DNA of 64,000 nucleotides, taken from contig NZ_CP063362.1 in the NCBI RefSeq assembly GCF_016807805.1, forward strand, positions 310,001-374,000. Reading direction: 5' to 3'. Shown here in pieces: positions 42,672 to 51,970 of the stretch (positions are counted from its first letter, which is position 1; each line of letters opens with the position of its first letter). The translations under genes were made by a program, and so were the position numbers. This stretch comes from Xanthobacter dioxanivorans (lineage in GTDB: Bacteria; Pseudomonadota; Alphaproteobacteria; Rhizobiales; Xanthobacteraceae). The notes beneath the pieces were generated by a model. The model saw only the letters and a program-made list of their open reading frames with translations. It did no database searches and had not been told where the DNA came from.

Positions 42672-44634
42672 GCCGGGGGTGCCCGAAGGGGCGGCGGATT
42701 TCGGCCCGGACGATTTCGGCGCGGCGGCAAACGCTGCGCCGGCATCGCCGCCGCCGGGCTGGCCCGACCCGCAGGTGCTGCAGCAGATCGCCAACGCCTT
42801 CTTCCAGGCGGGGCCGGCGTCTGCCGCACCCGAGGCGGCGCCGCATCTGGTGACGCTGCCCTCCGCTCCGCCAAGCCCGGCCGATGTGCCGGGCCTGCCC
42901 GCGACCACCCTCGTGGCCCAGCATGCGCCGTCGCGGCCGCCCTTCGCCGCTCCGGACCTGCCGCCCGTCACCATCCCCTCGGTGGTGCCGACGCCGAACA
43001 TCCCGGCCCCGCCCGCCCCGGCGGCGGTGGCCGTTCCCGGCCTTCCCGGCGTGCCCCAGCCGGGCGGCTCGCCCGCACTGTCGCTTCCGGGTCTCGCCAG
43101 CGGCTTCAGCGCCGGGCAGGTGCCGGCAGGCCTCGGCAGCGTCATCGCGCTCGACAGCCGGCGTCCGCCCGTGGCTTCCACGGCGCCGGGGGATTTCGGC
43201 GGAGAGGCGGACGGCCTCTACTTCCTGGACGAGGCGCGCGCCCATTCGCCCGTGCCCGCCGCTGCGTCCCTGCCGACGGAACCCAACGTACCAGCAGCGC
43301 CATTACTCCCCGGCCTCCCGGCCGCGCCAGCGCAGGCCCCGGACTTCGGCGGGATCTCCTCGGCGCTGAGCCCGGAGCTGGTGCCGGACCTCGGCCCGCA
43401 GACGCGCCCGTTCGATCCGCACGCGATCAAGCGGGACTTCCCGATCCTGCAGCAGAGCGTGCATGGCAAGCCGCTGATCTGGCTCGACAATGCCGCAACC
43501 ACGCAGAAACCGCAGGCGGTCATCGACCGGCTGACCCACTTCTACGAGCACGAGAATTCCAACATCCACCGCGCCGCCCACGCCCTCGCGGCGCGGGCGA
43601 CCGACGCCTATGAGGCAGCCCGCGAGAAGGTGCGGCGCTTCCTCAATGCCGGGTCGGTGAAGGACATCATCTTCGTGCGCGGGGCCACCGAGGGCATCAA
43701 CCTCGTCGCCCAGACCTATGGCCGGCGGCATGTGAAGGAGGGCGACGAGATCGTCGTCACCCATCTGGAGCATCACGCCAACATCGTGCCATGGCAGCAG
43801 CTCGCCGCCGAAAAGGGCGCCCGCCTGCGCGTCGCGCCGGTGGACGACACGGGGCAGGTGATCCTCGAGGAATACGAGAAGCTGCTCAATCCCCGCACCC
43901 GCATCGTCGCGTTGGCGCAGGTGTCCAACGCGCTGGGCACGGTGGTACCGGTAAAGGAGATGGTGGCCATCGCCCACCGCCACGGCGTCTGCGCGCTGGT
44001 GGACGGGGCGCAGTCCGTCTCGCACATGGCGGTGGACATGCAGGCGCTGGACACCGACTTCTTCGTCTTCTCCGGCCACAAGGTGTTCGGCCCCACCGGC
44101 ATCGGCGTGGTCTACGGCAAGAAGGATGTGCTCGCCCACCTGCCGCCGTGGCAGGGCGGCGGCAACATGATCGCCGACGTGACCTTCGAGAAGACCATCT
44201 ACAATGGTCCGCCCGAGCGGTTCGAGGCCGGCACCGGCAACATCGCCGACGCGGTGGGCCTCGGCGCGGCCATCGATTATGTCGACAGCATCGGCATGGA
44301 GGTGATCGCCCGCTACGAGCATGAGCTGCTGGTCTATGCGACACAGCGGCTCCTGACCGTGCCCGGCCTGAAGCTCGTCGGCACGGCGGCGGAAAAAGCG
44401 AGCGTACTCTCCTTCGTGCTCGATGGCTGCCGCACGCAGGACGTGGGCGCGGCGCTGGATCGCGAGGGAATCGCCGTGAGGGCCGGCCACCATTGTGCCC
44501 AGCCCATCCTCCGCCGGTTCGGGCTGGAGAGCACGGTGCGGCCCTCCCTCGCCTTCTACAACACGACCGACGACGTGGACGCGCTGGAAACCGCCCTCAA
44601 GCGCATCCAGAGCAGCCGCGGCTACCGACTCTGA
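42646..44634 (+). CDS. Encapsulin-cargo cysteine desulfurase (SufS-like)
   Basis: 662 aa. Residues 1-260 are low-complexity Pro/Ala/Gly-rich with short repeated motifs (VPGLPATTL, VAVPGLPGVP, LSLPGLASGF), the disordered cargo-loading domain of family 2A systems. Residues 261-662 are a class II cysteine desulfurase: IWLDNAATTQKP, PLP-lysine K479 in FSGHKVFGP, persulfide cysteine C617 in GHHCAQP. It releases sulfane sulfur from cysteine inside the shell. ATG 42646 overlaps srpI; GTG 42679 is an alternative start. Confidence 0.9.
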   Translation: MPILTPTPEPGVPEGAADFGPDDFGAAANAAPASPPPGWPDPQVLQQIANAFFQAGPASAAPEAAPHLVTLPSAPPSPADVPGLPATTLVAQHAPSRPPFAAPDLPPVTIPSVVPTPNIPAPPAPAAVAVPGLPGVPQPGGSPALSLPGLASGFSAGQVPAGLGSVIALDSRRPPVASTAPGDFGGEADGLYFLDEARAHSPVPAAASLPTEPNVPAAPLLPGLPAAPAQAPDFGGISSALSPELVPDLGPQTRPFDPHAIKRDFPILQQSVHGKPLIWLDNAATTQKPQAVIDRLTHFYEHENSNIHRAAHALAARATDAYEAAREKVRRFLNAGSVKDIIFVRGATEGINLVAQTYGRRHVKEGDEIVVTHLEHHANIVPWQQLAAEKGARLRVAPVDDTGQVILEEYEKLLNPRTRIVALAQVSNALGTVVPVKEMVAIAHRHGVCALVDGAQSVSHMAVDMQALDTDFFVFSGHKVFGPTGIGVVYGKKDVLAHLPPWQGGGNMIADVTFEKTIYNGPPERFEAGTGNIADAVGLGAAIDYVDSIGMEVIARYEHELLVYATQRLLTVPGLKLVGTAAEKASVLSFVLDGCRTQDVGAALDREGIAVRAGHHCAQPILRRFGLESTVRPSLAFYNTTDDVDALETALKRIQSSRGYRL

Positions 44635-44636
44635 CC

Positions 44637-44672
44637 CCTCCCCGCCCCGGCCCCATCGCCGGGGCGGGGAGG
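44637..44672 (+). terminator. Strong GC-rich hairpin after the encapsulin operon
   Basis: CCTCCCCGCCCCGG (44637-44650) pairs perfectly with CCGGGGCGGGGAGG (44659-44672) across an 8-base loop, starting 3 bases after the desulfurase stop. No T-run follows, so it may act as a pause or processing barrier rather than a classical intrinsic terminator. Confidence 0.6.
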
Positions 44673-45060
44673 CCGGGCGCCAAGCCCGACGAACGTTGAG
44701 AATTCAGCCGCACTTCTGCGGCTCCGGGCACGGCGGCCCCGGCACGCCCCCCCCCCAAGAAACCCCTGCTCCGCTAGAAACCACAGAAGGGATTTCTCGT
44801 CAGCTTTCCCATCGAGCCGACTCCCTGTGCAGGGCCGCACGGCCATTCCACGTCCAACTTGTGGACATTTAATTACATTAAAAAGATCGACAAACTAAGT
44901 TTAAGGGATATGCTGACCATCTCTTCGCCGATGCGTCGCGCCGGACCGGAATTCCGGTGCTGAGCCTGACCTGCGAAGCGCTCCGCTCGAAGCGCGCCGG
45001 GTGCCCCTCCGGCCCTTTCCAACGCTCCATTCCGTCGGACCCGCCACTTCGGACCCAGCC
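44673..45060. other. Intergenic region between encapsulin and transporter operons
   Basis: No convincing gene. It contains a run of ten C (44747-44756), a GTCCA/TGGAC stem (44852-44866) and the AT-rich inverted repeat annotated at 44868. The promoter of the operon starting at 45061 should be in the AT-rich part, about 44,865-44,915. Confidence 0.45.
44868..44882. promoter_or_regulatory. AT-rich inverted repeat before the DszC-like/Dpp operon
   Basis: TTTAAT (44868-44873), spacer TTAC-like triplet, ATTAAA (44877-44882): perfect 6-bp arms around 3 bases. Followed by GATCGACAAACTAAG, which resembles the ATAGACAAAC stretch at 25404 and ATAGACAAAA at 58170. Confidence 0.4.
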
Positions 45061-46302
45061 ATGAACGAAATCGTCGTCCCCTCTGCCGCCGCGACCCTTC
45101 TCGGCGGACCGCTGCGCCCGGACGCGCCGGCGCTTGATGCCCTGTTCGACACCATCGCGGCGGGCTCTGCCCAGCGCGAGTACGAGCGCATCCTGCCGCA
45201 CGAGCCGCTGGGACTGATCCGCTCTACGAAGCTCGGCGCCCTGCGCCTGCCGGTGGAGGCGGGCGGCGCCGGTGCCTCGTTCCGCGAGCTGTTCGGGGTG
45301 GTGCTGCGTCTCGCCACGGCGGACGCCAATGTGGCGCACATTCTGCGCAATCATTTCACCTTCGTGGAGCGCTACGCCCGCACCCCGCGCAATGCCGCGG
45401 AAGAAGGATGGCGCCGCGCCGTAGCGGACGGGGCTATCGTCGGCCTCGCCAATACGGAGAGCGACGCCAAGGTGGTGGGCGGCTCCCCCTTTGCCACCGT
45501 CCTGCGCCCGGACGGCGACGGCTGGCGCATCAGCGGCCGCAAATACTATTCCACCGGCACCATCTTCTCCGACCTGGTGCTGGTGCGGGTGGCGACGCCG
45601 GAGGGCGGCAACGCCTCCCTCATTCTGCCGGTGAAGCGCGAGGGCATCGAGATCGTCGATGACTGGGACGGCATCGGCCAGCGCCTCACCGGTTCGGGCA
45701 CCACCATCTTCAACGACGTGCGCGTCGAGCCCGACGAGGTGGTGCCGGACGGCACGGGTGTTGGCTACGGCACGGCCTATTCCAGCACCCTGCCCCAGCT
45801 CTACCTCACCACGGTCAATGCCGGCATCCTCGCCGCCGTGCTGCGGGATGCGACGGCGCTGCTCAAGAGCCGCAAGCACACCTATTTCTTCGCGCCGACG
45901 CCCGTCGCCACGGAAGATCCCATCCTCCAGCAGGCGCTGGGCGAGATTTCCGCGGCGGCCTATGCGGCGGAAGCGCTGGTGCTCGCCACCGCCGAAGCTC
46001 TCGATGTCGCCGATGCGCTGCGCGCGTCCGGCGCGTCCTCGGAAGAGGTGAACGCGGCGGCCCATGGGGCGGCGCTCAAGGCGGCGCGCGCCAAGGTCAT
46101 CATCGACGATCTCACCCTGCGCTCGGCCAGCCAGCTGTTCGACGTGGGCGGCGCCTCGGCGGCCCACCGCGCGGTCAATCTGGACCGCCACTGGCGCAAC
46201 GCCCGCACCCTCGCCTCGCACAATCCGCGCTCCTACAAGGCGCGCCTGCTCGGGCTCCACGCCATCGACGGCACGCCCCTGCCGCCTTCCAGCTTCTTCT
46301 GA
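45061..46302 (+). CDS. DszC/SfnB-like flavin monooxygenase, second copy
   Basis: 413 aa, the same family as the gene at 26890: RKYYSTGTIFSDLVLVRVAT, DWDGIGQRLTGSGTTIFNDV, and the C-terminal LDRHWRNARTLASHNP signature. Probably oxidises an organosulfur compound. It heads an operon with a complete Dpp-like transporter, so the substrate may be delivered by that importer. ATG 45061 begins the conserved region; an in-frame start at 45001 is less likely. Confidence 0.85.
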   Translation: MNEIVVPSAAATLLGGPLRPDAPALDALFDTIAAGSAQREYERILPHEPLGLIRSTKLGALRLPVEAGGAGASFRELFGVVLRLATADANVAHILRNHFTFVERYARTPRNAAEEGWRRAVADGAIVGLANTESDAKVVGGSPFATVLRPDGDGWRISGRKYYSTGTIFSDLVLVRVATPEGGNASLILPVKREGIEIVDDWDGIGQRLTGSGTTIFNDVRVEPDEVVPDGTGVGYGTAYSSTLPQLYLTTVNAGILAAVLRDATALLKSRKHTYFFAPTPVATEDPILQQALGEISAAAYAAEALVLATAEALDVADALRASGASSEEVNAAAHGAALKAARAKVIIDDLTLRSASQLFDVGGASAAHRAVNLDRHWRNARTLASHNPRSYKARLLGLHAIDGTPLPPSSFF

Positions 46303-46364
46303 GCCCGGGGCCGGCGTGATCCGGCCCCTCAGCGCCCAACGCCCATCCGAGACCCGATGACCCG

Positions 46365-47978
46365 ATGACGTCCCCGTTCGAGACCCTTGCCTTGTCCCGT
46401 CGCACGCTCCTTGCGGGCGCCGGAGCCTCCCTCCTCCTGCCGGCAGCCGCGCGCCGGGCGGGCGCAGCCCCGGCCACCGGGGGCACGCTCGTTGCCGTGC
46501 TCGATCCCGAGCCGGCCGGCCTCGTCGCCGGCCTCACCATCTCCGCGCCGGCGGTGGCGGTCTCGGCCAACATCTTCGACGGGCTCGTGGAGTATGACGA
46601 GGGCTTCAAGCTCAAGCCGAGCCTCGCCACATCCTGGGAGACCTCGGCGGACGGCACCGTCATCACCTTCCGCCTCCGCAACGACGTGACCTGGCATGAC
46701 GGTACGCCCTTCACCTCGGCGGACGTCGCCTATTCCCTTCTCGAAGTGACGAAGAAGGTGCACCCGCGCGGCAATGCGGTGTTCGCTAATCTCACCGCCG
46801 TGGACACGCCCGATCCATACACGGCAGTTCTGCGCTTCTCGCGCCCCTCGCCGGTGGTGTGGGCGGCCTTCAACGGCACCGAGACGCAGATCCTGCCTAA
46901 GCATCTCTATGAGGGCACCAACCCTCTCACCAATCCCCTGAACGGCAAGCCCATCGGCACCGGCGCTTTCGTCTTCAAGGAGTGGGTGAAGGGCGAGCGC
47001 ATCGTTCTGGAGCGCAATCCCAATTACTGGGACAAGGGCCGGCCCTATCTCGACCGGGTGGTGTTCCGCATCATCCGCGATCCCGCCTCCCGTGCGGCGG
47101 CGCTGGAAACCGGAGAGGCGCAATATATCCCGCTCAATCCCGTGCCGCTTTCCGACGTGGCACGCATCAAGGCGTCCAAGGACCTCGTGGTGGAGACGCG
47201 CGGCTTCGAGGGGCCGGCGCCCATGTATTTCTTCGACTTCAACCTGCGCCGTGAGCCGTTCGGCGACATCCGAGTGCGGCAGGCCTTCGCCCACGCGCTG
47301 AACCGCAAGGCGCTGGCGGAAACCGTGTTCTATGGCCTCGCCAAGCCCGCCGCCGGGCCCGTGCCGAGCTACCAGACCCAGTTCTTCGCGACCGATCTTC
47401 CGCAATACGACTACAACATCGCCAAGGCCGAGGCGCTGCTCGACGCCGCCGGGCTGAAGAAAGGCGCGGACGGCGTGCGCCTGCGCATCGGCCACATCCC
47501 CTCTGCCTATGGCGAGGATTACCGGCGGGCGGGCGAATACTTCAAGCAGGCACTGAAGCGCATCGGCGTCGAAGTCACGCTGCGCAACTACGATCTGCCC
47601 ACCTACATCAAGGTGGTCTTCACCGAATACGATTTCGACACCCACAGCGCCTGGTATTCCGCCTATCCCGATCCGCAGATCGGCGTGCAGCGGCGCTACT
47701 GGAGCCAGGCGATCAAGAAGGGCACGCCCTCCTCCAACGCCTCGGGGATCGCCGACCCCGAGATCGATGCGGTCATCGAGCGCATCCAGACCGAAGGCAA
47801 TGTCGAAAAGCGCAACGCCGATATCCGCGAATTGCAGCGCCTCGCGCAGGTGAAGCTGCCTTCGGTGAATCTGCTGGAGCTCACCTTCTATCGCGCCTAT
47901 TCGGCGAAGCTCTCCGGCATCGATCTCGCCCCGTTCGGCGGCTACCAGTCGCTGAAGACCGTGTGGGTGGGGGCCTGA
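46365..47978 (+). CDS. Family-5 ABC substrate-binding protein (DppA-like) 1
   Basis: 537 aa periplasmic binding protein with a twin-arginine-type signal (LSRRTLLAGAGASLLLPAAA). SBP family 5 motifs: VTWHDGTPFTSADVAYSLLE, LPKHLYEGTNPLTN, IGTGAFVFKEWVKGERIVLE. Family members bind peptides, nickel chelates, glutathione or opines. The operon context suggests a sulfur-containing oligomer or conjugate. Two further paralogues are at 53152 and 58275. Confidence 0.88.
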   Translation: MTSPFETLALSRRTLLAGAGASLLLPAAARRAGAAPATGGTLVAVLDPEPAGLVAGLTISAPAVAVSANIFDGLVEYDEGFKLKPSLATSWETSADGTVITFRLRNDVTWHDGTPFTSADVAYSLLEVTKKVHPRGNAVFANLTAVDTPDPYTAVLRFSRPSPVVWAAFNGTETQILPKHLYEGTNPLTNPLNGKPIGTGAFVFKEWVKGERIVLERNPNYWDKGRPYLDRVVFRIIRDPASRAAALETGEAQYIPLNPVPLSDVARIKASKDLVVETRGFEGPAPMYFFDFNLRREPFGDIRVRQAFAHALNRKALAETVFYGLAKPAAGPVPSYQTQFFATDLPQYDYNIAKAEALLDAAGLKKGADGVRLRIGHIPSAYGEDYRRAGEYFKQALKRIGVEVTLRNYDLPTYIKVVFTEYDFDTHSAWYSAYPDPQIGVQRRYWSQAIKKGTPSSNASGIADPEIDAVIERIQTEGNVEKRNADIRELQRLAQVKLPSVNLLELTFYRAYSAKLSGIDLAPFGGYQSLKTVWVGA

Positions 47979-47979
47979 G

Positions 47980-48981
47980 ATGGCGCGCGCCCTTCAGCTG
48001 CCCGAGGGGCGGGTGCTGCGCTATCTCGGCCTGCGCGTGGTGCAGGTGGTGCCCACCATCCTCGCCATCGTGGTGCTGAACTTCTTCTTCCTGCGCCTCG
48101 CCCCCGGCGACCTCGCCGAGGTGATGGCAGGGGAGGCGGGCTCCGCGACGCCCGAATACATGGCCATGCTGCGCCAGCAGTTCGGGCTCGATGAGCCGCT
48201 TGCCATCCAGTTTTTCAAGTATATGGGCCAGCTGTTCCAGCTCAATCTCGGCTATTCGTTCCGCAATTCCATGCCGGTGCTGGACCTCATATTGACCCGC
48301 GCGCCCAACACCGCGCTGCTCATGCTCTCCAGCCTCGTGCTGGCGGTGGCGCTCGGCATCCTCTTCGGCGCCATCAGCGCGCAATGGCGCGGGCGCTGGC
48401 CCGACGGGGTGCTCTCCGCCTTCTCCACCATCGGCTTTGCCACACCCCTCTTCTGGGTGGGGCTGATGCTGATCGTGCTGTTCTCGGTGGAGCTGCGCTG
48501 GCTGCCGGCCGGCGGCATGCGCGACCTGCAGCAGGTCCATACCGGGCTTGCGGCGGTCGGCGACGTGGCGCTGCACATGGTACTGCCGGTGCTGTCGCTG
48601 GCCTTCTTCTACATCGCCATCTACACGCGCCTCACCCGCTCGGCCATGCTGGAAGTGCAGGAGCTGGACTTCGTGCGCACCGCCCGCGCCAAGGGCATCG
48701 CCCCTTTGCCCATTGCCGTGCGCCACGTGCTGCGCAATGCGCTCCTGCCCATCGTCACCATGACCGGCCTTCAGCTCGGCACGCTGCTCTCGGGCTCGGT
48801 GGTGATCGAAACCGTGTTTGCCTGGCCCGGCATGGGCCGGCTCGCCTTCGATGCGGTGTTCCAGCGCGACATCAACCTGCTCTTGGGGGTGCTGTTCTTC
48901 TCCTCCTTCCTGGTGATCGTCTCGAACCTCGCGACCGATCTCGTCTACGCCCTGCTCGACCCGAGGATCGACGTGCCATGA
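47980..48981 (+). CDS. DppB-like ABC permease
   Basis: 333 aa with six predicted membrane helices, N-terminal RYLGLRVVQVVPTILAIVVL and the EAA loop (RTARAKGIAPLPIAVRHVLR). Standard DppB/GsiC-type permease. One base after the binding-protein stop and overlapping the next permease by 4 bases. Confidence 0.92.
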   Translation: MARALQLPEGRVLRYLGLRVVQVVPTILAIVVLNFFFLRLAPGDLAEVMAGEAGSATPEYMAMLRQQFGLDEPLAIQFFKYMGQLFQLNLGYSFRNSMPVLDLILTRAPNTALLMLSSLVLAVALGILFGAISAQWRGRWPDGVLSAFSTIGFATPLFWVGLMLIVLFSVELRWLPAGGMRDLQQVHTGLAAVGDVALHMVLPVLSLAFFYIAIYTRLTRSAMLEVQELDFVRTARAKGIAPLPIAVRHVLRNALLPIVTMTGLQLGTLLSGSVVIETVFAWPGMGRLAFDAVFQRDINLLLGVLFFSSFLVIVSNLATDLVYALLDPRIDVP

Positions 48982-49895
48982 GCCTCGACGCCACCGACAT
49001 CCTTCCCCGCGCCGCCGCGCCTTCGGCCCCCGCCGCGCCGAAGCCGCGCCGCGCGGTGCGCACCTCCTCCTTCGGCTATCGCTTCCTGCGCAGCCGCACC
49101 GCCCTTGCCGGCAGCATCGGCCTCGCCTTGGTGGCCGGCGCCGCTTTGTTCGCGGCGCAGATCTTCCCCGGTGATCCGCTGGACATGGTGGCCCGCCCCT
49201 TCATCTGGCCCTTCACCTCGGCGGAATACCCGCTCGGCACCGACATGCTGGGCCGGGACATCCTCGTTGGCCTCGTCTATGCGGCGCGCGTCTCGCTGGC
49301 GGTCGGCCTCGCCGCTGCCGGGCTCGCGGTGGCGCTGGGCGTCGTGTTCGGGGCGCTGTCGGGCTATTTCGGCGGCTGGGTGGACCAGGTGCTCACCCGC
49401 ATCACCGAAGTGTTCCAGACCATGCCGCCGCTCGTGTTCGTGGTGGTGGTGGTGGCGATCCTCACCCCCTCGGTCTCGTCCATCGTGCTCGGCATCGCCG
49501 TGACCTCCTGGCCGCAGGTCGCCCGGCTGGTGCGGGCGGAGGCGTTGCGGCTGCGTGATGCGGAATTCGTGCAGGCGGCGCGGGTGATGGGCATGGGGCA
49601 TTTCCGCATCATCCTCACCCATATCCTGCCCAATGCCATCTCGCCGGTGGTGGTGGCGGGCTCGATCCTCGTCGCCTCCGCCATCCTCACCGAGGCGGCG
49701 CTCTCCTTTCTCGGCCTCGGCGATCCCAACCTCATCTCCTGGGGCAGCATGATCGGCTCCGGCCGCGAGGTGCTGCGCACCGCCTGGTACATGACCGCTT
49801 TGCCCGGCCTTGCCATCTCGCTCACCGTCATGGCGCTGAACCTGCTCGGCAACGGCCTCAACGACGTGCTCAACCCGCGGGTGTCGCTGACATGA
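48978..49895 (+). CDS. DppC-like ABC permease
   Basis: 305 aa. The N-terminal 35 residues are Pro/Ala-rich, then a first helix (GSIGLALVAGAALFAAQIFP), the conserved YPLGTDMLGRDILVGLVYAA, the EAA loop (QAARVMGMGHFRIILTHILP) and further helices. Pairs with the DppB-like permease; overlaps both neighbours by 4 bases. Confidence 0.92.
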   Translation: MSLDATDILPRAAAPSAPAAPKPRRAVRTSSFGYRFLRSRTALAGSIGLALVAGAALFAAQIFPGDPLDMVARPFIWPFTSAEYPLGTDMLGRDILVGLVYAARVSLAVGLAAAGLAVALGVVFGALSGYFGGWVDQVLTRITEVFQTMPPLVFVVVVVAILTPSVSSIVLGIAVTSWPQVARLVRAEALRLRDAEFVQAARVMGMGHFRIILTHILPNAISPVVVAGSILVASAILTEAALSFLGLGDPNLISWGSMIGSGREVLRTAWYMTALPGLAISLTVMALNLLGNGLNDVLNPRVSLT

Positions 49896-50914
49896 CGCGC
49901 CCTGCCCTTCTCGACGTCGAAGACCTCACCGTCCGCTTCCGCACCCCGGCCGGCCGGCTGACGGCGGTGGATCGCCTCTCCTTCGACATCGCCGCCGGCG
50001 AAACGCTCGCCATCGTCGGCGAGAGCGGCTGCGGCAAGTCGGTGACGGCCATGGCGCTGCTGCGCCTGCTCCGGTCGCCGCCGGCGGAGATTTCGGGAAG
50101 CCATGTGCGGTTCGAGGGCGCGGACCTGCTGGCCCTCTCCGAGCGCGCCATGCGTGACGTGCGCGGCAACCGCATCGCCATGATCTTCCAGGATCCGCTC
50201 TCCGCGCTGAACCCCGTGCGCACGGTGGCCGACCAGATCATCGAGAGCCTGAAACGCCACACGGGCCTGCGCGGCCCCGCCCTCCACCGGCGCGCGGTGG
50301 AACTGCTCGACCTCGTGCGCATTCCCGAGCCCCAGCGCCGGGCGGAGGACTATCCGCACCATTTCTCCGGCGGCATGCGCCAAAGGGTGATGATCGCCAT
50401 CGCCATCGCCGCCAATCCGCGCCTGCTGATCGCCGACGAGCCCACCACCGCCCTCGATGTCACCGTGCAGGCGCAGATCCTGAAGCTCATCGTCTCGCTC
50501 CAGAAGGAGTTCGGCATGAGCCTGCTGCTCATCAGCCACGACCTCGGCGTGGTGGCCGAGACGGCGGAGCGGGTGCTGGTGATGTATGCCGGCCGCAAGG
50601 TGGAGGAGCGGCCGGTGGCCGACCTGTTCGCCCGCCCGCTCCATCCCTACACCCGCGCCCTGATGCGTGCCCGCCCGACGCCAGGCCTGCAGCGCGAGCT
50701 GCTGGACGAAATCCCCGGCATCGTGCCCTCCCTCGCCGACCTGCCGCCCGGCTGCGCCTTCGCGCCGCGCTGCGCCCATGCGGACGAGGCCTGCGCGCGG
50801 CTTCAGCCGGTTCTGGAAGGCGTCGGCGGTGGCGGCAGCGTCGCCTGCCTCCACCTCGATCGCCTTGCGGGGGAAAAGCCCCGCGCGCCGGTTCTGGAAG
50901 GCGTGCCGGCATGA
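49892..50914 (+). CDS. DppD-like ABC ATPase
   Basis: 340 aa. Walker A GESGCGKS, signature [15 protein letters not shown], Walker [13 protein letters not shown], and the C-terminal oligopeptide-transporter motif [17 protein letters not shown]. One of the two nucleotide-binding subunits of the Dpp-like importer. Confidence 0.93.
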   Translation: MTRPALLDVEDLTVRFRTPAGRLTAVDRLSFDIAAGETLAIVGESGCGKSVTAMALLRLLRSPPAEISGSHVRFEGADLLALSERAMRDVRGNRIAMIFQDPLSALNPVRTVADQIIESLKRHTGLRGPALHRRAVELLDLVRIPEPQRRAEDYPHHFSGGMRQRVMIAIAIAANPRLLIADEPTTALDVTVQAQILKLIVSLQKEFGMSLLLISHDLGVVAETAERVLVMYAGRKVEERPVADLFARPLHPYTRALMRARPTPGLQRELLDEIPGIVPSLADLPPGCAFAPRCAHADEACARLQPVLEGVGGGGSVACLHLDRLAGEKPRAPVLEGVPA

Positions 50915-51921
50915 GCGCGCCCGTTGAGACGCCCGCTTTGGAAGTGCTCGACCTCGTGGTCTCCTACCGCACCGGCCGCGGTCCCCTCTCGGCGGTGGAC
51001 GGCGTTTCCTTCGCAATCCGCCCCGGCGAGACGCTGGGGCTGGTGGGGGAATCCGGCTGCGGCAAGTCCTCCCTCGCCAAGGCCATCGTGCAACTGGTCG
51101 AGCCCACGTCCGGCGCGCTGAAGGTGGAGGGGCACGACATCACGGGGCTCACCGCCCGTGAGCGGCGGGCGCTCCGGCCCAAGGTGCAGATGGTGTTTCA
51201 GGACCCCATGGGCGCCCTCGACCCCCGCCAGCGGGCGGGCACGATCCTCGAAACCCCGCTCAAGCTCAACGGCGTGCGCGGCAAGGCCGCGCGGCGCGCC
51301 CGGGTGGCGAGCCTCATGGAGGCGGTGGGGCTGAGGCCGGAATTCATCGACCGGCTGCCGCATGAATTCTCCGGCGGCCAGCGCCAGCGCATCGGCATCG
51401 CCCGCGCGCTCGCCCTCGATCCGGCGGTGATCGTCTGCGACGAGCCGGTGTCGGCGCTGGACGTATCGCTGCAGGCGCAGGTGCTGAACCTGCTGCGCAA
51501 GGTGCAGCGCGAGACCTCCGTCGCCTATCTCTTCATCAGCCACGATCTCTCGGTGGTGGAGCACATCGCCGACCGGGTGGCCATCATGTATCTGGGCCGC
51601 ATCGTCGAGCTTGCCCCGCGCGAGACGCTGTGGCGCGCGCCCCTCCATCCCTACACCCGCGCGCTCATCGAGGCGCTGCCGCGCATGGACCCCGGCGCCA
51701 GCCGCATCGCCGACAAGACAATTGTGGGCGGCGACCTGCCGAGCCCCTTCGCGCCGCCCAAGGGCTGCCGCTTCCACACCCGATGCCCCATCGCCGTCGG
51801 CCGCTGCGCCATCGATGCGCCGGCCCTCAGCGATGCGGGCGACGGCCACCTCGTGGCCTGCCATCTCGCGCCCGGCGCCGTGCCCGCGCCGACCGCCGGC
51901 GCTGTGTTGCAGCCGGCCTGA
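50911..51921 (+). CDS. DppF-like ABC ATPase
   Basis: 336 aa. Walker A GESGCGKS, signature FSGGQRQRIGIARAL, Walker B VIVCDEPVSALD, C-terminal PKGCRFHTRCPIAVGRC motif. Second ATPase of the importer, overlapping dppD-like by 4 bases. Transporter genes end here and catabolic genes resume. Confidence 0.93.
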   Translation: MSAPVETPALEVLDLVVSYRTGRGPLSAVDGVSFAIRPGETLGLVGESGCGKSSLAKAIVQLVEPTSGALKVEGHDITGLTARERRALRPKVQMVFQDPMGALDPRQRAGTILETPLKLNGVRGKAARRARVASLMEAVGLRPEFIDRLPHEFSGGQRQRIGIARALALDPAVIVCDEPVSALDVSLQAQVLNLLRKVQRETSVAYLFISHDLSVVEHIADRVAIMYLGRIVELAPRETLWRAPLHPYTRALIEALPRMDPGASRIADKTIVGGDLPSPFAPPKGCRFHTRCPIAVGRCAIDAPALSDAGDGHLVACHLAPGAVPAPTAGAVLQPA

Positions 51922-51970
51922 CCCCCTGCCTGCCCGTCCGGCGCCGAAGCGCCGATCCGGAGACCCGACC

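Noticed and set aside
44747..44756. Run of ten C residues
   Set aside because: Lies in a gene-free interval with no associated ORF, so no phase-variation role can be argued. It is mainly a warning about homopolymer accuracy.
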